The notes beneath the pieces are model-generated. The model ran no database searches, was not told the DNA's origin, and saw nothing but the letters and a program-made list of their open reading frames with translations. From Candidatus Hydrogenedentota bacterium (GTDB taxonomy: Bacteria; UBA8481; J006), in assembly GCA_003697085.1 (NCBI GenBank), contig RFFU01000092.1:1-35201 (forward strand): a stretch of DNA of 35,201 bases, in the 5' to 3' direction. The position numbers and the translations under genes are program-made. Below, in pieces: positions 17,353 to 25,424 of the stretch; within the stretch, counting starts at the first letter, position 1; every line of letters begins with the position of its first letter.

Positions 17353-17911
17353 GGCGACGGTGGAGCGGAGCCGGATGGAGGAGAAGTATCTCACCGAGGT
17401 CCGGCCGGCGCTCAAGGAAAAACTCGGTCGAAAGTCGATCATGGAGGTTCCGCGGCTGGTGAAAATTGTCGTAAACATGGGAATCGGCGAGGCGGTTTCC
17501 GATATCAAAAACCTCGACCATGCCGTCGAGGATTTGCGGGCGATCACCGGTCAGCAACCGAAGATTACGCGCGCCACGCGCAGTGAAGCAAATTTCAAAT
17601 TGCGGAAAGGGATGCCGATCGGCGCGAAGGTGACCTTACGGGGGAGGCGGATGTACGAGTTCCTGGATCGTCTTATTAGTTGTGCCTTGCCGCGCGTGCG
17701 CGATTTTCGTGGGATACCTCGAAAGAAAGGTTTTGACGGGAGGGGAAACTACACGCTGGGCATCCAGGAACAGATCATCTTTCCGGAGATCGATTTCGAC
17801 AAGATCGACAAGGTTCGCGGGATGGATATTTCCTTCGTGACGACGGCGGAGACGGATGATGAAGCGCGGGAACTGCTTTCCCATTTGGGATTGCCGTTCC
17901 GAAAGCGTTGA
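17345..17911 (+). CDS. rplE: 50S ribosomal protein L5
   Basis: L5 anchors 5S rRNA and contacts S13 and P-site tRNA. The 188-residue sequence has [38 protein letters not shown], the [18 protein letters not shown] block, [20 protein letters not shown] and the C-terminal [20 protein letters not shown]. Length is typical. GGGGAG at 17337-17342 precedes ATG 17345, inside the end of rplX. A 37-base gap leads to rpsN. Confidence 0.97.
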   Translation: MVEATVERSRMEEKYLTEVRPALKEKLGRKSIMEVPRLVKIVVNMGIGEAVSDIKNLDHAVEDLRAITGQQPKITRATRSEANFKLRKGMPIGAKVTLRGRRMYEFLDRLISCALPRVRDFRGIPRKKGFDGRGNYTLGIQEQIIFPEIDFDKIDKVRGMDISFVTTAETDDEARELLSHLGLPFRKR

Positions 17912-17948
17912 TTCGAGGAGAAGAGAGAGAGGAGCGCTGAGAAGAACG

Positions 17949-18134
17949 ATGGCGAAACTGTGTTTGAAGGTGAAGGCGCGGAAGCGTCCGAAGTTCCGAG
18001 TGCGAGCCTACAATCGATGTCCGCTGTGCGGTCGCCCGCGGGCGTTTCTCCGCCGCTTCAATATGTGCCGAATTTGTTTTCGGGAGCGTGCGCACCGGGG
18101 AGAAATCCCGGGTGTAACGAAGGCTTCGTGGTAG
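17949..18134 (+). CDS. rpsN: 30S ribosomal protein S14, zinc-binding (type Z)
   Basis: S14 belongs to the 30S head. This is the short 61-residue zinc form with two CxxC pairs, Cys24/Cys27 ([10 protein letters not shown]) and Cys40/Cys43 (NMCRICFRE), and the C-terminal [13 protein letters not shown] of the type-Z family. The presence of type Z at the native spc position suggests the ancestral C+ form was kept; a zinc-free paralogue would have to be elsewhere. The reading frame extends upstream to 17856 but the family start is ATG 17949. Confidence 0.96.
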   Translation: MAKLCLKVKARKRPKFRVRAYNRCPLCGRPRAFLRRFNMCRICFRERAHRGEIPGVTKASW

Positions 18135-18152
18135 AGGTGGAGGTGCGGAAAT

Positions 18153-18551
18153 ATGTCGCGTCATGACATCATCGGCGATTTTCTGACGGTTTTGAGGAAT
18201 GCCTCCCGCGCGCGGAAGGATTTTGTGGAATTCAAGGGTTCCAACCTTATCCTCCGGATGGCGGAATTGTTGCGGGACGAAGGCTATATCGCCGATGTCA
18301 AGGTCGTCGCTCGAAGACCCCAGATCGTTCTCCGAATCAGTCTGAAGTATGACGAAGCCGGAGAGCCGGTCTTTTCGACCTTGCGCCGGGTCTCACGTCC
18401 TTCGCGGAGGGTATATATTGACGCGGACCGGATCAGAAAAGTTCTGGGGGGGCTCGGAATTTCGATCATTTCGACGTCGCAAGGTCTTATGACCGATCGA
18501 CAGGCCCGTCGTGCACGGCGCGGCGGAGAGATTCTTTGCGAGGTGTGGTAG
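18153..18551 (+). CDS. rpsH: 30S ribosomal protein S8
   Basis: S8 binds the central domain of 16S rRNA and in E. coli represses the spc operon. The 132-residue product has [20 protein letters not shown], an [10 protein letters not shown] strand, [20 protein letters not shown] and the C-terminal signature [20 protein letters not shown], then [20 protein letters not shown] supports ATG 18153. rplF begins 2 bases beyond the stop at GTG 18554. Confidence 0.97.
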   Translation: MSRHDIIGDFLTVLRNASRARKDFVEFKGSNLILRMAELLRDEGYIADVKVVARRPQIVLRISLKYDEAGEPVFSTLRRVSRPSRRVYIDADRIRKVLGGLGISIISTSQGLMTDRQARRARRGGEILCEVW

Positions 18552-18553
18552 AA

Positions 18554-19099
18554 GTGTCGAAGATCGCCAAAAGGCCTGTTCCCTGTCCTTCCGGTGTCGA
18601 GATCGCGGTGAAGGATTCTCGATTGAAGGTGAAGGGTCCGAAAGGAGTTCTCGAACGGCCGATTCCGTCTTTTCTTACGATAGAGATCAATGATGGTGCT
18701 GCTCGGGTGCGTCCCGTCGCAGGGGTCGGCGCGAAACGACTCTCGATGCATATGGGAACCGTGCGTTCCCACTTGGCGAATATGGTAGCGGGGGTCACGA
18801 ACGGGTTTCAGAAGGTTCTGTTGATCACCGGCGTCGGCTATCGGGCTCAGGCGAAGGGGAGGGAGGTCCAGTTGTCGTTAGGATTTTCGCACCCGGTGAA
18901 ATACAAAGTCCGGGAGGGGGTCACGGTTCAGACGCCGGAGCCGACGAGGATTGTTGTCGAGGGGATCGACAAGGAGGCCGTCGGGCAGGTAGCAGCGGAG
19001 TTGCGGCGTCTGAAGCCGCCAGAACCCTACAAAGGGAAAGGAATCCGATACGAGAAGGAAGTCATTCGGCGGAAGGCCGGGAAGGCGGCGGGCAAGTGA
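18554..19099 (+). CDS. rplF: 50S ribosomal protein L6
   Basis: L6 lies near the factor-binding site by the sarcin-ricin loop. Start GTG 18554 gives [19 protein letters not shown], which matches the family N-terminus, with GAGGTG at 18540-18545 as binding site and 181 residues, the expected length. An in-frame TTG at 18536 inside rpsH has no binding site. Both tandem L6 domains are present, and the C-terminal signature [19 protein letters not shown] is complete. The end overlaps rplR by four bases (GTGA). Confidence 0.96.
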   Translation: MSKIAKRPVPCPSGVEIAVKDSRLKVKGPKGVLERPIPSFLTIEINDGAARVRPVAGVGAKRLSMHMGTVRSHLANMVAGVTNGFQKVLLITGVGYRAQAKGREVQLSLGFSHPVKYKVREGVTVQTPEPTRIVVEGIDKEAVGQVAAELRRLKPPEPYKGKGIRYEKEVIRRKAGKAAGK

Positions 19100-19458
19100 T
19101 ACGGAAGGAAAGGCGCGGAAAGGTAAACCGGTTGGCGCGGCGGCGGCGGCGGATACGGAAACGGGTCCGGGGGACGGCCGAGCGCCCCCGGCTGTCGGTG
19201 GCTCGGACCTGCAAGCACATCTACGCACAGGTGATCGACGACGAAGCGGCCAAGACGTTGGCGTTCGCCGCAACGACTTCGAAGAGCGCTGTCGGGAAGA
19301 CGAAGACGGAGCGGGCCCGGTGGGCGGGAGCGCGTGTTGCGGAACTGGCTTTGGAGCGTGGAATCAAGAAGGTCGTCTTCGACCGCGGCGGCCGTCGCTA
19401 CCACGGGCGGATCAAGGCTGTGGCCGACGGAGCGCGGGAAGCCGGGTTGGATTTTTAA
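19096..19458 (+). CDS. rplR: 50S ribosomal protein L18
   Basis: L18 binds 5S rRNA with L5. The 120-residue protein has a basic N-terminus ([20 protein letters not shown]), the strand [19 protein letters not shown] and the C-terminal [20 protein letters not shown] followed by EAGLDF, all classic for L18. It starts at GTG 19096 overlapping the rplF stop, with AAGGCGGCGGGC ahead; the binding site is poor and translational coupling is likely. rpsE follows after 23 bases. Confidence 0.96.
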   Translation: MIRKERRGKVNRLARRRRRIRKRVRGTAERPRLSVARTCKHIYAQVIDDEAAKTLAFAATTSKSAVGKTKTERARWAGARVAELALERGIKKVVFDRGGRRYHGRIKAVADGAREAGLDF

Positions 19459-19481
19459 GTCGAGGGTAGAGGAGTCGAGGA

Positions 19482-19994
19482 ATGGCAACTGTACAGAGGA
19501 GACGAAAAGAAGATTCAGAGTTTATCGAGAACGTTATCGACATCGCGCGCGTGGCGAAGGTAGTCAAGGGGGGGCGCCGTTTTTCGTTCCGCGCCCTTGT
19601 TGTAATCGGTGACGGTAAAAGCCGGATCGGGCTCGGTTGCGGCAAGGCTTCGGATGTGATGGGGGCGATTCAGAAAGGAATCATCGATGCGAAGAGGAAT
19701 CTCTTCGAGGTGAAGAAGCACCGCAACACGATTCCCCATGAGATAATGGGGCGTTTCAAGGCCGCGCGTGTTCTGCTCAAACCCGCCGCCGAGGGAACGG
19801 GAGTGATTGCCGGCGGGACGGTTCGTGCAATCGCCGAATGCGCCGGGATCTCGAATCTTCTCTCGAAGTCCCTCGGGTCCGATGCCAAAATCAATATCGC
19901 GAAAGCGACGATTTCGGGGTTGCAGAGGATGAAGACGGTGGAGGAAGTGGCGGCGCGGCGCGGAAAGGCGATCACGGAGTTTCGGGAACGATGA
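19482..19994 (+). CDS. rpsE: 30S ribosomal protein S5
   Basis: S5 is part of the mRNA entry site and the fidelity network with S4. The 170-residue product contains the N-terminal double-stranded RNA-binding domain (IDIARVAKVVKGGRRFSFRA, VVIGDGKSRIGLGCGKASDV) and the C-terminal domain with VLLKPAAEGTGVIAGGTVRA and SLGSDAKINIAKATISGL. Length is typical. GAGGAGTCGAGG precedes ATG 19482. Its stop overlaps the ATG of rplO, leaving no room for rpmD, which commonly sits here. Confidence 0.97.
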   Translation: MATVQRRRKEDSEFIENVIDIARVAKVVKGGRRFSFRALVVIGDGKSRIGLGCGKASDVMGAIQKGIIDAKRNLFEVKKHRNTIPHEIMGRFKAARVLLKPAAEGTGVIAGGTVRAIAECAGISNLLSKSLGSDAKINIAKATISGLQRMKTVEEVAARRGKAITEFRER

Positions 19995-20446
19995 AGAAAC
20001 GTTTGACGATCGGCGATCTCGCCCCCGCTCCCGGTTCCCGCCGGCCGGCGAAGCGTGTTGGTCGGGGGCCTGGTTCCGGCACGGGCAAGACCTCCGGCAG
20101 GGGCGAAAAGGGTCAAAAATCCCGCGCGGGGTACTCTCGATCGCCGCTTTTCGAGGGCGGGCGTATGCCGATGGTTCGGAGAATTCCGAAGCGAGGCTTC
20201 CGGTCGCTCTTTCGTGTCTCTTACAAGGGAGTCAACATCGGGTTGTTGGAGAAGCGATTTGACGCGGGGGAAGTCGTGGAACCGAAGGCCTTGTTGGAGA
20301 AGGGACTCATTGACGGAAGAAAACCCGTCAAGATTCTGGGGGGAGGAAAACTGGAGAAGAAGTTGACGGTGAAAGCCCATGCGTTTTCCGAAGCGGCGCG
20401 AAAGGCGATCGAGGCGGCCGGCGGCACGGCGGAAATCCTTCCCTGA
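19991..20446 (+). CDS. rplO: 50S ribosomal protein L15
   Basis: L15 is a mid-assembly 50S protein spanning several rRNA domains. The 151-residue sequence opens MKKRLTIGDLAPAPGSRRPA. Its Gly/Arg-rich extended arm is KRVGRGPGSGTGKTSGRGEK followed by GQKSRAG, then FEGGRMPMVRRIPKRGF and the globular C-terminal domain ending AAGGTAEILP. Start ATG 19991 overlaps the rpsE stop. The upstream-open frame to 19838 lies within rpsE and is rejected. A 289-base spacer separates it from secY. Confidence 0.97.
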   Translation: MKKRLTIGDLAPAPGSRRPAKRVGRGPGSGTGKTSGRGEKGQKSRAGYSRSPLFEGGRMPMVRRIPKRGFRSLFRVSYKGVNIGLLEKRFDAGEVVEPKALLEKGLIDGRKPVKILGGGKLEKKLTVKAHAFSEAARKAIEAAGGTAEILP

Positions 20447-20735
20447 ATTCGATGACTTTTTTCGTGGATGTGATGAATTTTTCCTTTTCTGACGGGGAAC
20501 GAGCAGGTGGGTCAAGAAGCGATTTGCCATCGAGACATGAGAAAAAAGGAAACCGCGGGCCGCAGGAAAGGACTGAACGACGGAAGGCGCCCGAAGCGGG
20601 GAAGAATGCATGGGGGAAGGGTTTGGCGTTCCCGCTGCCTTTTGCCTTTTGCATCTTGCCTTCCCGTCTCTTTTCCGTATCTCCGCGGTTTCTGAAGGGC
20701 GAGTGGTCTCTTTCCGGTTATGAGAGGGAAATGCG
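20447..20735. other. Spacer between rplO and secY
   Basis: These 289 bases are unusually long for the spc operon. They hold no recognisable gene: no L30-like frame, and the open frames at 20452-20754 and 20507-20695 have no family pattern. A pyrimidine-rich patch at 20632-20660 contains an inverted copy of the 6540-6559 element. I see no convincing terminator. A promoter for secY here is possible but I cannot place it. Confidence 0.5.
20632..20651 (-). repeat. Inverted copy of the 20-bp element at 6540-6559
   Basis: CCGCTGCCTTTTGCCTTTTG differs by one base from the reverse complement of 6540-6559. Both copies are intergenic. It is followed by a further CTTGCC, suggesting a degenerate CTTTTGC-type repeat tract. 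Confidence 0.55.
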
Positions 20736-22046
20736 GTGCTCCAGGACGCGCTAGGAAACATCTGGAAGATCGGCGATATTCGTCGCCGGTTGATCTTCAC
20801 GGCCGTGATGCTGGCCGTCTTCCGGCTCGGATCTCATCTTCCCGTGCCAGGCGTTTCCCCTGAGGGTCTGGCGCGTTTTTGGGGAGGTCAAGGCGGCGGG
20901 GGAATCTTTGGAATGATCGATATGTTTTCCGGCGGCGCCTTCCAGAAATTCTCCCTCTTCGCCCTGGGCATTATGCCCTACATCAATGCTTCGATCATCC
21001 TTCAGCTCTTGACGGTCGTCTTTCCGGATTCGTTGGGGAAACTGGCGAAGGAAGGGGAAGCCGGGCGGCAGAAGATCACTCAATACACGCGGTACGGCAC
21101 GGTGGTGCTGGCTTTCATTCAGGGGGCGGGCCTGACGTATTACATGGCGACGGCGGGGGCGGAATACGGGGTCGTTCCGAATCCAAACGCGACCTTCTAT
21201 TTCATCACCGTACTGACCCTGACCACGGGGACGGCCTTTCTGATGTGGGTGGGGGAGCAGATCACGGAGAACGGACTGGGAAACGGCATCTCGATCTTGA
21301 TCTCGTGCGGCATCATCGCGCGCGCCCCGGCGGCTGTTCAGCACACGGTGCGGCTTTTGAGGGAAGGGGAGTTGAGCGTTCCGGGGATGGTATTTCTCGG
21401 CGTCGTCATGCTGGCGGCGACGGCTGCGACGGTCGTAATGACGTTGGGCGTGCGAAAGGTTCCGATTCAATATGCTCGTCAGATTCGCGGTCGAAAGGTT
21501 TACGGGGGAATGAGTCAGTTTCTTCCATTGCGGGTCAACGCGGCGGGCGTGATTCCCGTCATCTTCGCTCAAGCCCTTCTCCAACTTCCGCAGATGGCCG
21601 GAGGGGTGATTGGAGCGGCGAACGATCCGGAATCGATCGTGGGAAAGATTTTCGCGATATTGATGCCGGGAACATGGTTCTACAATTCTCTTTACGTCGT
21701 CGGGCTGATCTTTTTCACCTTCTTCTACACAGCGATCATTATTAATCCGGAGGAATTGGCGGACAATCTCCGAAAGCATGGCGGAAGCATTCCCGGGGTG
21801 CGCCCCGGCCGTCCGACCGCGGCGCATCTCGAATGGATCATTATGCGGATCACGATGGCGGGGGCGATCTTCCTCTGTCTCATTTGTCTTCTTCCGCAGA
21901 TTCTGATTCGGCAGTTCGGCGTTCCCTTTTATTTCGGGGGGACGGCGCTGTTGATCGTCGTGGGCGTCCAGTTGGATACGATCAAACAGTTGGAGGCGCA
22001 GTTGTTGCAGCGCCACTACGACGGTTTCGTGAAGAGTCGGCGATAG
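20736..22046 (+). CDS. secY: Preprotein translocase subunit SecY
   Basis: SecY is the protein-conducting channel of the inner membrane, working with SecE, SecG and SecA. The 436-residue product begins LQDALGNIWKIGDIRRRL and shows the TM1 region AVFRLGSHLPVPGV, the plug-region GGAFQKFSLFALGIMPYINA, and the conserved cytoplasmic loop RKVPIQYARQIRGRKVYGG. The late loop GGSIPGVRPGRPTAAHLEWI lies before TM9. About ten hydrophobic segments are visible. Start is GTG 20736, with GAGAGGG about 8 bases upstream. adk follows after 18 bases. Confidence 0.97.
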   Translation: MLQDALGNIWKIGDIRRRLIFTAVMLAVFRLGSHLPVPGVSPEGLARFWGGQGGGGIFGMIDMFSGGAFQKFSLFALGIMPYINASIILQLLTVVFPDSLGKLAKEGEAGRQKITQYTRYGTVVLAFIQGAGLTYYMATAGAEYGVVPNPNATFYFITVLTLTTGTAFLMWVGEQITENGLGNGISILISCGIIARAPAAVQHTVRLLREGELSVPGMVFLGVVMLAATAATVVMTLGVRKVPIQYARQIRGRKVYGGMSQFLPLRVNAAGVIPVIFAQALLQLPQMAGGVIGAANDPESIVGKIFAILMPGTWFYNSLYVVGLIFFTFFYTAIIINPEELADNLRKHGGSIPGVRPGRPTAAHLEWIIMRITMAGAIFLCLICLLPQILIRQFGVPFYFGGTALLIVVGVQLDTIKQLEAQLLQRHYDGFVKSRR

Positions 22047-22064
22047 GGTCGGGGGAGGGAAAGA

Positions 22065-22718
22065 ATGCGTCTTATTCTTCTGGGCCCCCCCGGCTCGGGA
22101 AAAGGCACCCAAGCGGCGGTTTTAAGCCGGCGTTGGGGGGCGCCGCATGTTTCGACCGGCGAGATTTTTCGTGAGGCGATCCGTTCGGATTCCGAACTGG
22201 GGAGCAAGGTGCGTCGCTACACGGAGACGGGGGAATTGGTGCCGGACGAGATTGTGAATGAAATCGTCTTCGATCGGCTGGCACGGCGGGATTGTCAGGA
22301 GAAGGGATTTCTTCTGGACGGATTTCCGCGGACGGTCGCGCAAGCGCGTGCGTTGGACGGATGGTTGGCTGATCGGGGGGATGGGATTGACCGCGTCGTG
22401 GATTTTGAGATTGGGGACGAAGAATTGATCCGGCGCCTTTCGGGGCGGCGTCATTGTGAAAAATGCGGGCGGGATTACAACATCGTCTTCCGTCCTCCCC
22501 GGAACGCCGGGCTTTGCGACGTTTGTTCCGGAAGGTTGGTGGCGAGAAAGGATGATTCTCCGGAATCGATTCGGCGGAGGTTGGAGGTTACGACGGAGAC
22601 GCTGAATCCGCTGCGTGACTATTATCACGCGAAAGGTCTTGTCTTCGCGATTGACGCAACCGGTGATGTCCAGGAGATAACGGAGGTCCTGCTGGCGGAG
22701 TTGGGGTGCGCGAAGTAG
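22065..22718 (+). CDS. adk: Adenylate kinase, zinc-binding LID form
   Basis: Adenylate kinase catalyses ATP + AMP to 2 ADP. The 217-residue product has the P-loop GPPGSGKGTQ (about residues 7-16), the AMP-site segment STGEIFREAI, the motif FLLDGFPRTVAQA and the long LID domain. The LID carries four cysteines, Cys131/Cys134 (CEKC) and Cys151/Cys154 (CDVC), as in structural-zinc bacterial enzymes. GGGGGAGGG supports ATG 22065. It sits between secY and map, the common bacterial arrangement. Confidence 0.97.
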   Translation: MRLILLGPPGSGKGTQAAVLSRRWGAPHVSTGEIFREAIRSDSELGSKVRRYTETGELVPDEIVNEIVFDRLARRDCQEKGFLLDGFPRTVAQARALDGWLADRGDGIDRVVDFEIGDEELIRRLSGRRHCEKCGRDYNIVFRPPRNAGLCDVCSGRLVARKDDSPESIRRRLEVTTETLNPLRDYYHAKGLVFAIDATGDVQEITEVLLAELGCAK

Positions 22719-22803
22719 GGGACGCGCCGTGGTGGAGTGATAAAAGGATGCGGATCTTTGAAAAGACGCGGGGAACGGTCGAGAAAGCCGGTGGCGGGTC
22801 GGC

Positions 22804-23577
22804 ATGGCGATCGAACTGAAGTCTCCGAAGGAGATCGAGACGATGCGGTTGCCGAACGCGATCGTCGTCGAAGCGCACCGGGTTGTTCGGAAACTGATCC
22901 GTCCCGGGATCAGCACGGCGGATATTGACAGGGCGGTGCGGGAGGTGATCGGAAAGACGCCGGGCGCGACGCCGGCCTTTCTCGGGTACCACGGATTTCC
23001 GGCGGCAACCTGTGTTTCGATTGACGAGGAGGTGGTTCACGGGATTCCGGATCCTCGACGGGTTCTGCGTGCGGGGATGCTGGTTTCCGTCGATATTGGT
23101 GTAAAATTTGCTGGATTTATCGGCGACGCTGCTGTAACATATCCCGTCGGAAAAATCGATTCGGCCGGAGCGGCCTTGTTGAAGGCGACGCGCGAATCGC
23201 TTTACAAGGCCATTGCGGTCGCGCGGATCGGCGGGCGGCTATCGGACATTGGGGCCGCCGTCGAGAACCACGTAGTTCCACGCGGTTTTTCGGTTGTCAG
23301 GGATTATGTCGGCCATGGAGTCGGGCGGCGGATGCATGAAGAGCCCCAGGTGCCGAATTACGGCCCGGCGGGTCTCGGGCCCGTCCTCAAGGCGGGAATG
23401 ACCTTGGCGATCGAGCCGATGGTGAACGAGGGAATGGCGGGAACCCGCGTCTTGGACGATGGTTGGACCGTGGTAACGGCGGACGGTCGCCGTTCGGCTC
23501 ATTTTGAGCATAGTATTGCGATAACGGATGACGGTCCGGTGATCCTCTCCGCGGGATTGCCGGATGATGTTGTTTGA
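22804..23577 (+). CDS. map: Methionine aminopeptidase, type I
   Basis: This dinuclear metalloenzyme removes the initiator methionine from nascent proteins. The 257-residue product has the His-containing FLGYHGFPAATCVSIDEEVV. The expected metal ligands are Asp in VSVDIGVKF, Asp in IGDAAVTYPVG, His in GHGVGRRMHEEP, Glu in LAIEPMVNEG and Glu in HFEHSIAIT. No N-terminal zinc-finger or linker extension is present, so it is type Ia. ATG 22804 follows GGTGGCGGG. The 85-base gap from adk is open but codes for nothing clear. Confidence 0.96.
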   Translation: MAIELKSPKEIETMRLPNAIVVEAHRVVRKLIRPGISTADIDRAVREVIGKTPGATPAFLGYHGFPAATCVSIDEEVVHGIPDPRRVLRAGMLVSVDIGVKFAGFIGDAAVTYPVGKIDSAGAALLKATRESLYKAIAVARIGGRLSDIGAAVENHVVPRGFSVVRDYVGHGVGRRMHEEPQVPNYGPAGLGPVLKAGMTLAIEPMVNEGMAGTRVLDDGWTVVTADGRRSAHFEHSIAITDDGPVILSAGLPDDVV

Positions 23578-23619
23578 AGAAAAAAAAGGAGATCGGTGAC
23601 AGGAAGAGGTTGATGAGAC

Positions 23620-23838
23620 GTGGCGAAGGAAGACACGATACAAGTGGAGGGAACGGTCGTCGAGACGCTTCCCAACACGATGTTCAAGGTCGAGTTGGAG
23701 AACGGCCATCAACTGTTGGCCCATATCTCGGGCAAGATGCGGATGCACTACATTCGAATCTTGCCGGGGGATCGGGTGACGGTGGAGTTGTCCCAATACG
23801 ATCTTTCGCGAGGGCGTATCGTGTACCGGTTCAAGTAG
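23620..23838 (+). CDS. infA: Translation initiation factor IF-1
   Basis: IF-1 is a 72-residue OB-fold protein that occupies the 30S A site during initiation. The sequence [20 protein letters not shown] opens it, then [20 protein letters not shown] and [20 protein letters not shown], a near-perfect family match at the standard length. The start is GTG 23620, 42 bases after map. Its Shine-Dalgarno is weak (AGGTTGATGAG). It keeps the map-infA-rpmJ-rpsM order seen in many bacteria. Confidence 0.97.
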   Translation: MAKEDTIQVEGTVVETLPNTMFKVELENGHQLLAHISGKMRMHYIRILPGDRVTVELSQYDLSRGRIVYRFK

Positions 23839-23872
23839 GAACTGCGGAAACGGGAAAAGGAGTAGAGGAGCG

Positions 23873-23986
23873 ATGAAAGTCAGGGCTTCGGTGAAGAAGA
23901 TTTGCAAAAAGTGCAAGATTATAAAGCGGCGCGGCGTGGTGCGGGTGATCTGTTCGAACCCGCGCCACAAGCAGCGTCAGGGATAA
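23873..23986 (+). CDS. rpmJ: 50S ribosomal protein L36, zinc-binding form
   Basis: This is a tiny gene of 37 codons plus stop. The product starts [20 protein letters not shown] and carries the zinc ligands Cys11, Cys14, Cys27 and His32 ([12 protein letters not shown]), so it is the C+ form. L36 is the last-joining small protein of the 50S subunit, near the peptidyl-transferase domain. AAGGAGTAGAGGAG lies immediately upstream of ATG 23873. It sits between infA and rpsM, the standard place. Confidence 0.96.
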   Translation: MKVRASVKKICKKCKIIKRRGVVRVICSNPRHKQRQG

Positions 23987-24001
23987 TTCGAGGAGGCGAG
24001 T

Positions 24002-24370
24002 GTGGCACGAATAGCGGGAGTGGATCTTCCTCGGGACAAGAGGATTGAGATCGGCCTGACGGCGATCTACGGAATCGGCCGTTCGTTATCGAACAAGATT
24101 CTCGCCCAGGCGCGGGTCAATCCGGACACGCGGGTGAAGGATTTAACGGACACGGACATTGCCAGCATCCGGGAAGTGATCGACAGGCAGTATCGGGTCG
24201 AGGGGGATTTACGGGCCGATGTCCAAAGGAACATCAAACGATTGATCGACATTGGAAGTTACCGAGGCATTCGCCACCGGCGCGGATTGCCGGTGCGGGG
24301 ACAGAGGACGCACACGAATGCCCGGACGCGGAAGGGACCGCGCCGGCAGATCGGCGTCAGGAAGGGTTAA
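24002..24370 (+). CDS. rpsM: 30S ribosomal protein S13
   Basis: S13 is a head protein that contacts P-site tRNA and bridges to L5. The 122-residue product has [20 protein letters not shown], a helix-hairpin-helix-like [33 protein letters not shown] and the basic C-terminal tail [18 protein letters not shown] that reaches the tRNA. Start is GTG 24002, preceded by GAGGAGGCGAGT. rpsK follows after 5 bases. It opens the alpha-operon part. Confidence 0.97.
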   Translation: MARIAGVDLPRDKRIEIGLTAIYGIGRSLSNKILAQARVNPDTRVKDLTDTDIASIREVIDRQYRVEGDLRADVQRNIKRLIDIGSYRGIRHRRGLPVRGQRTHTNARTRKGPRRQIGVRKG

Positions 24371-24375
24371 GGACG

Positions 24376-24759
24376 ATGGCGAGAAAAGCGGCACGATCGA
24401 AGAAGAAGACGGCTCCGGCCGACTGCATCGCTCACATCAAGGCGACCTTCAACAATACGATCATCAGTATTACGAACCCGGCGGGCGACGTATTGGCGTG
24501 GGCGAGCGCGGGAGGGTGTGGTTTCAAGGGCTCCCGAAAGGGAACTCCTTATGCGGCGCAGGTGGCGGCGGAGAAGGCCGCGCGGGAGGCGGCCGAGATG
24601 GGAGTCAAGCGCGTCAATGTCCGCGTCAAGGGGCCCGGAAGCGGCCGGGAGACGGCGATCCGTGCCCTGGCCGGAGCGGGAATTGAGATCGAAACGATCC
24701 TTGATGTGACGCCGGTTCCGCACAACGGTTGTCGTCCCCCGAAGCGACGCCGGGTCTAG
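24376..24759 (+). CDS. rpsK: 30S ribosomal protein S11
   Basis: S11 forms the platform of the 30S subunit with S18 and S6 and contacts the mRNA Shine-Dalgarno helix. The 127-residue sequence has [40 protein letters not shown], the signature [19 protein letters not shown] and the end [16 protein letters not shown]. Length is standard. AAGGGTTAAGGACG precedes ATG 24376. The rpsD start lies 14 bases after the stop. Confidence 0.97.
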   Translation: MARKAARSKKKTAPADCIAHIKATFNNTIISITNPAGDVLAWASAGGCGFKGSRKGTPYAAQVAAEKAAREAAEMGVKRVNVRVKGPGSGRETAIRALAGAGIEIETILDVTPVPHNGCRPPKRRRV

Positions 24760-24773
24760 AAGGAGAGGAAACG

Positions 24774-25409
24774 ATGGCGAGATACACCGGGCCGGTTTGC
24801 AGGAAATGCCGCCGCGAAGGCCTCAAACTTTATCTCAAGGGAGAAAAGTGTTTCTCCGCGAAGTGCATTTTGGAAAAAAGAAATTTTGCTCCCGGAATGG
24901 GTCGGGGAAGCCGCAACGCGCCGGCGGCGGGCAAGATATCGGAGTACGGACTTCAATTGCGGGAAAAACAGAAGGTCCGTCATATGTACGGAGTGTTAGA
25001 GAAGCAATTTCGAAAGTATTTCGCGACGGCGGTGCGGCAGAAGGGCGTGACGGGAGAAAACCTCCTGCGAATTCTCGAACGGAGGCTCGATAACGTTGTG
25101 TACCGGATGGGTTTTGCTCCGTCCCGGAGGGCCGCGCGTCAATTGGTTCGTCACGGGCACATTCGAATCAACGATCGGAAAGTCAACATTCCTTCCTATA
25201 TTCTCAGGATTGGAGATCGGTTGACGTTGAAGAAGAAGGATCTGGATTTGGTCAAGGCTTCCGTCGAAGCGGCCCGGAAACGGTCGCTTCCGGAGTGGTT
25301 GAAGGTGGATTTGGATAACAGGCAGGGCGAAGTCGTTTCTCTGCCAACGCGGGATTCGATCGAGGTTCCGATCAAGGAGAACCTGATCGTCGAATTGTAT
25401 TCCAAGTAA
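24774..25409 (+). CDS. rpsD: 30S ribosomal protein S4, zinc-binding form
   Basis: S4 initiates 30S assembly and in E. coli represses the alpha operon. The 211-residue product starts [20 protein letters not shown]. It has four N-terminal cysteines (Cys9, Cys12, Cys26, Cys31), the C+ zinc form. The central domain [20 protein letters not shown] leads to the S4 RNA-binding domain [30 protein letters not shown] supports ATG 24774. The frame is open to 24729 but that lies inside rpsK. Confidence 0.97.
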   Translation: MARYTGPVCRKCRREGLKLYLKGEKCFSAKCILEKRNFAPGMGRGSRNAPAAGKISEYGLQLREKQKVRHMYGVLEKQFRKYFATAVRQKGVTGENLLRILERRLDNVVYRMGFAPSRRAARQLVRHGHIRINDRKVNIPSYILRIGDRLTLKKKDLDLVKASVEAARKRSLPEWLKVDLDNRQGEVVSLPTRDSIEVPIKENLIVELYSK

Positions 25410-25424
25410 GCGAATCGGAGGAGA

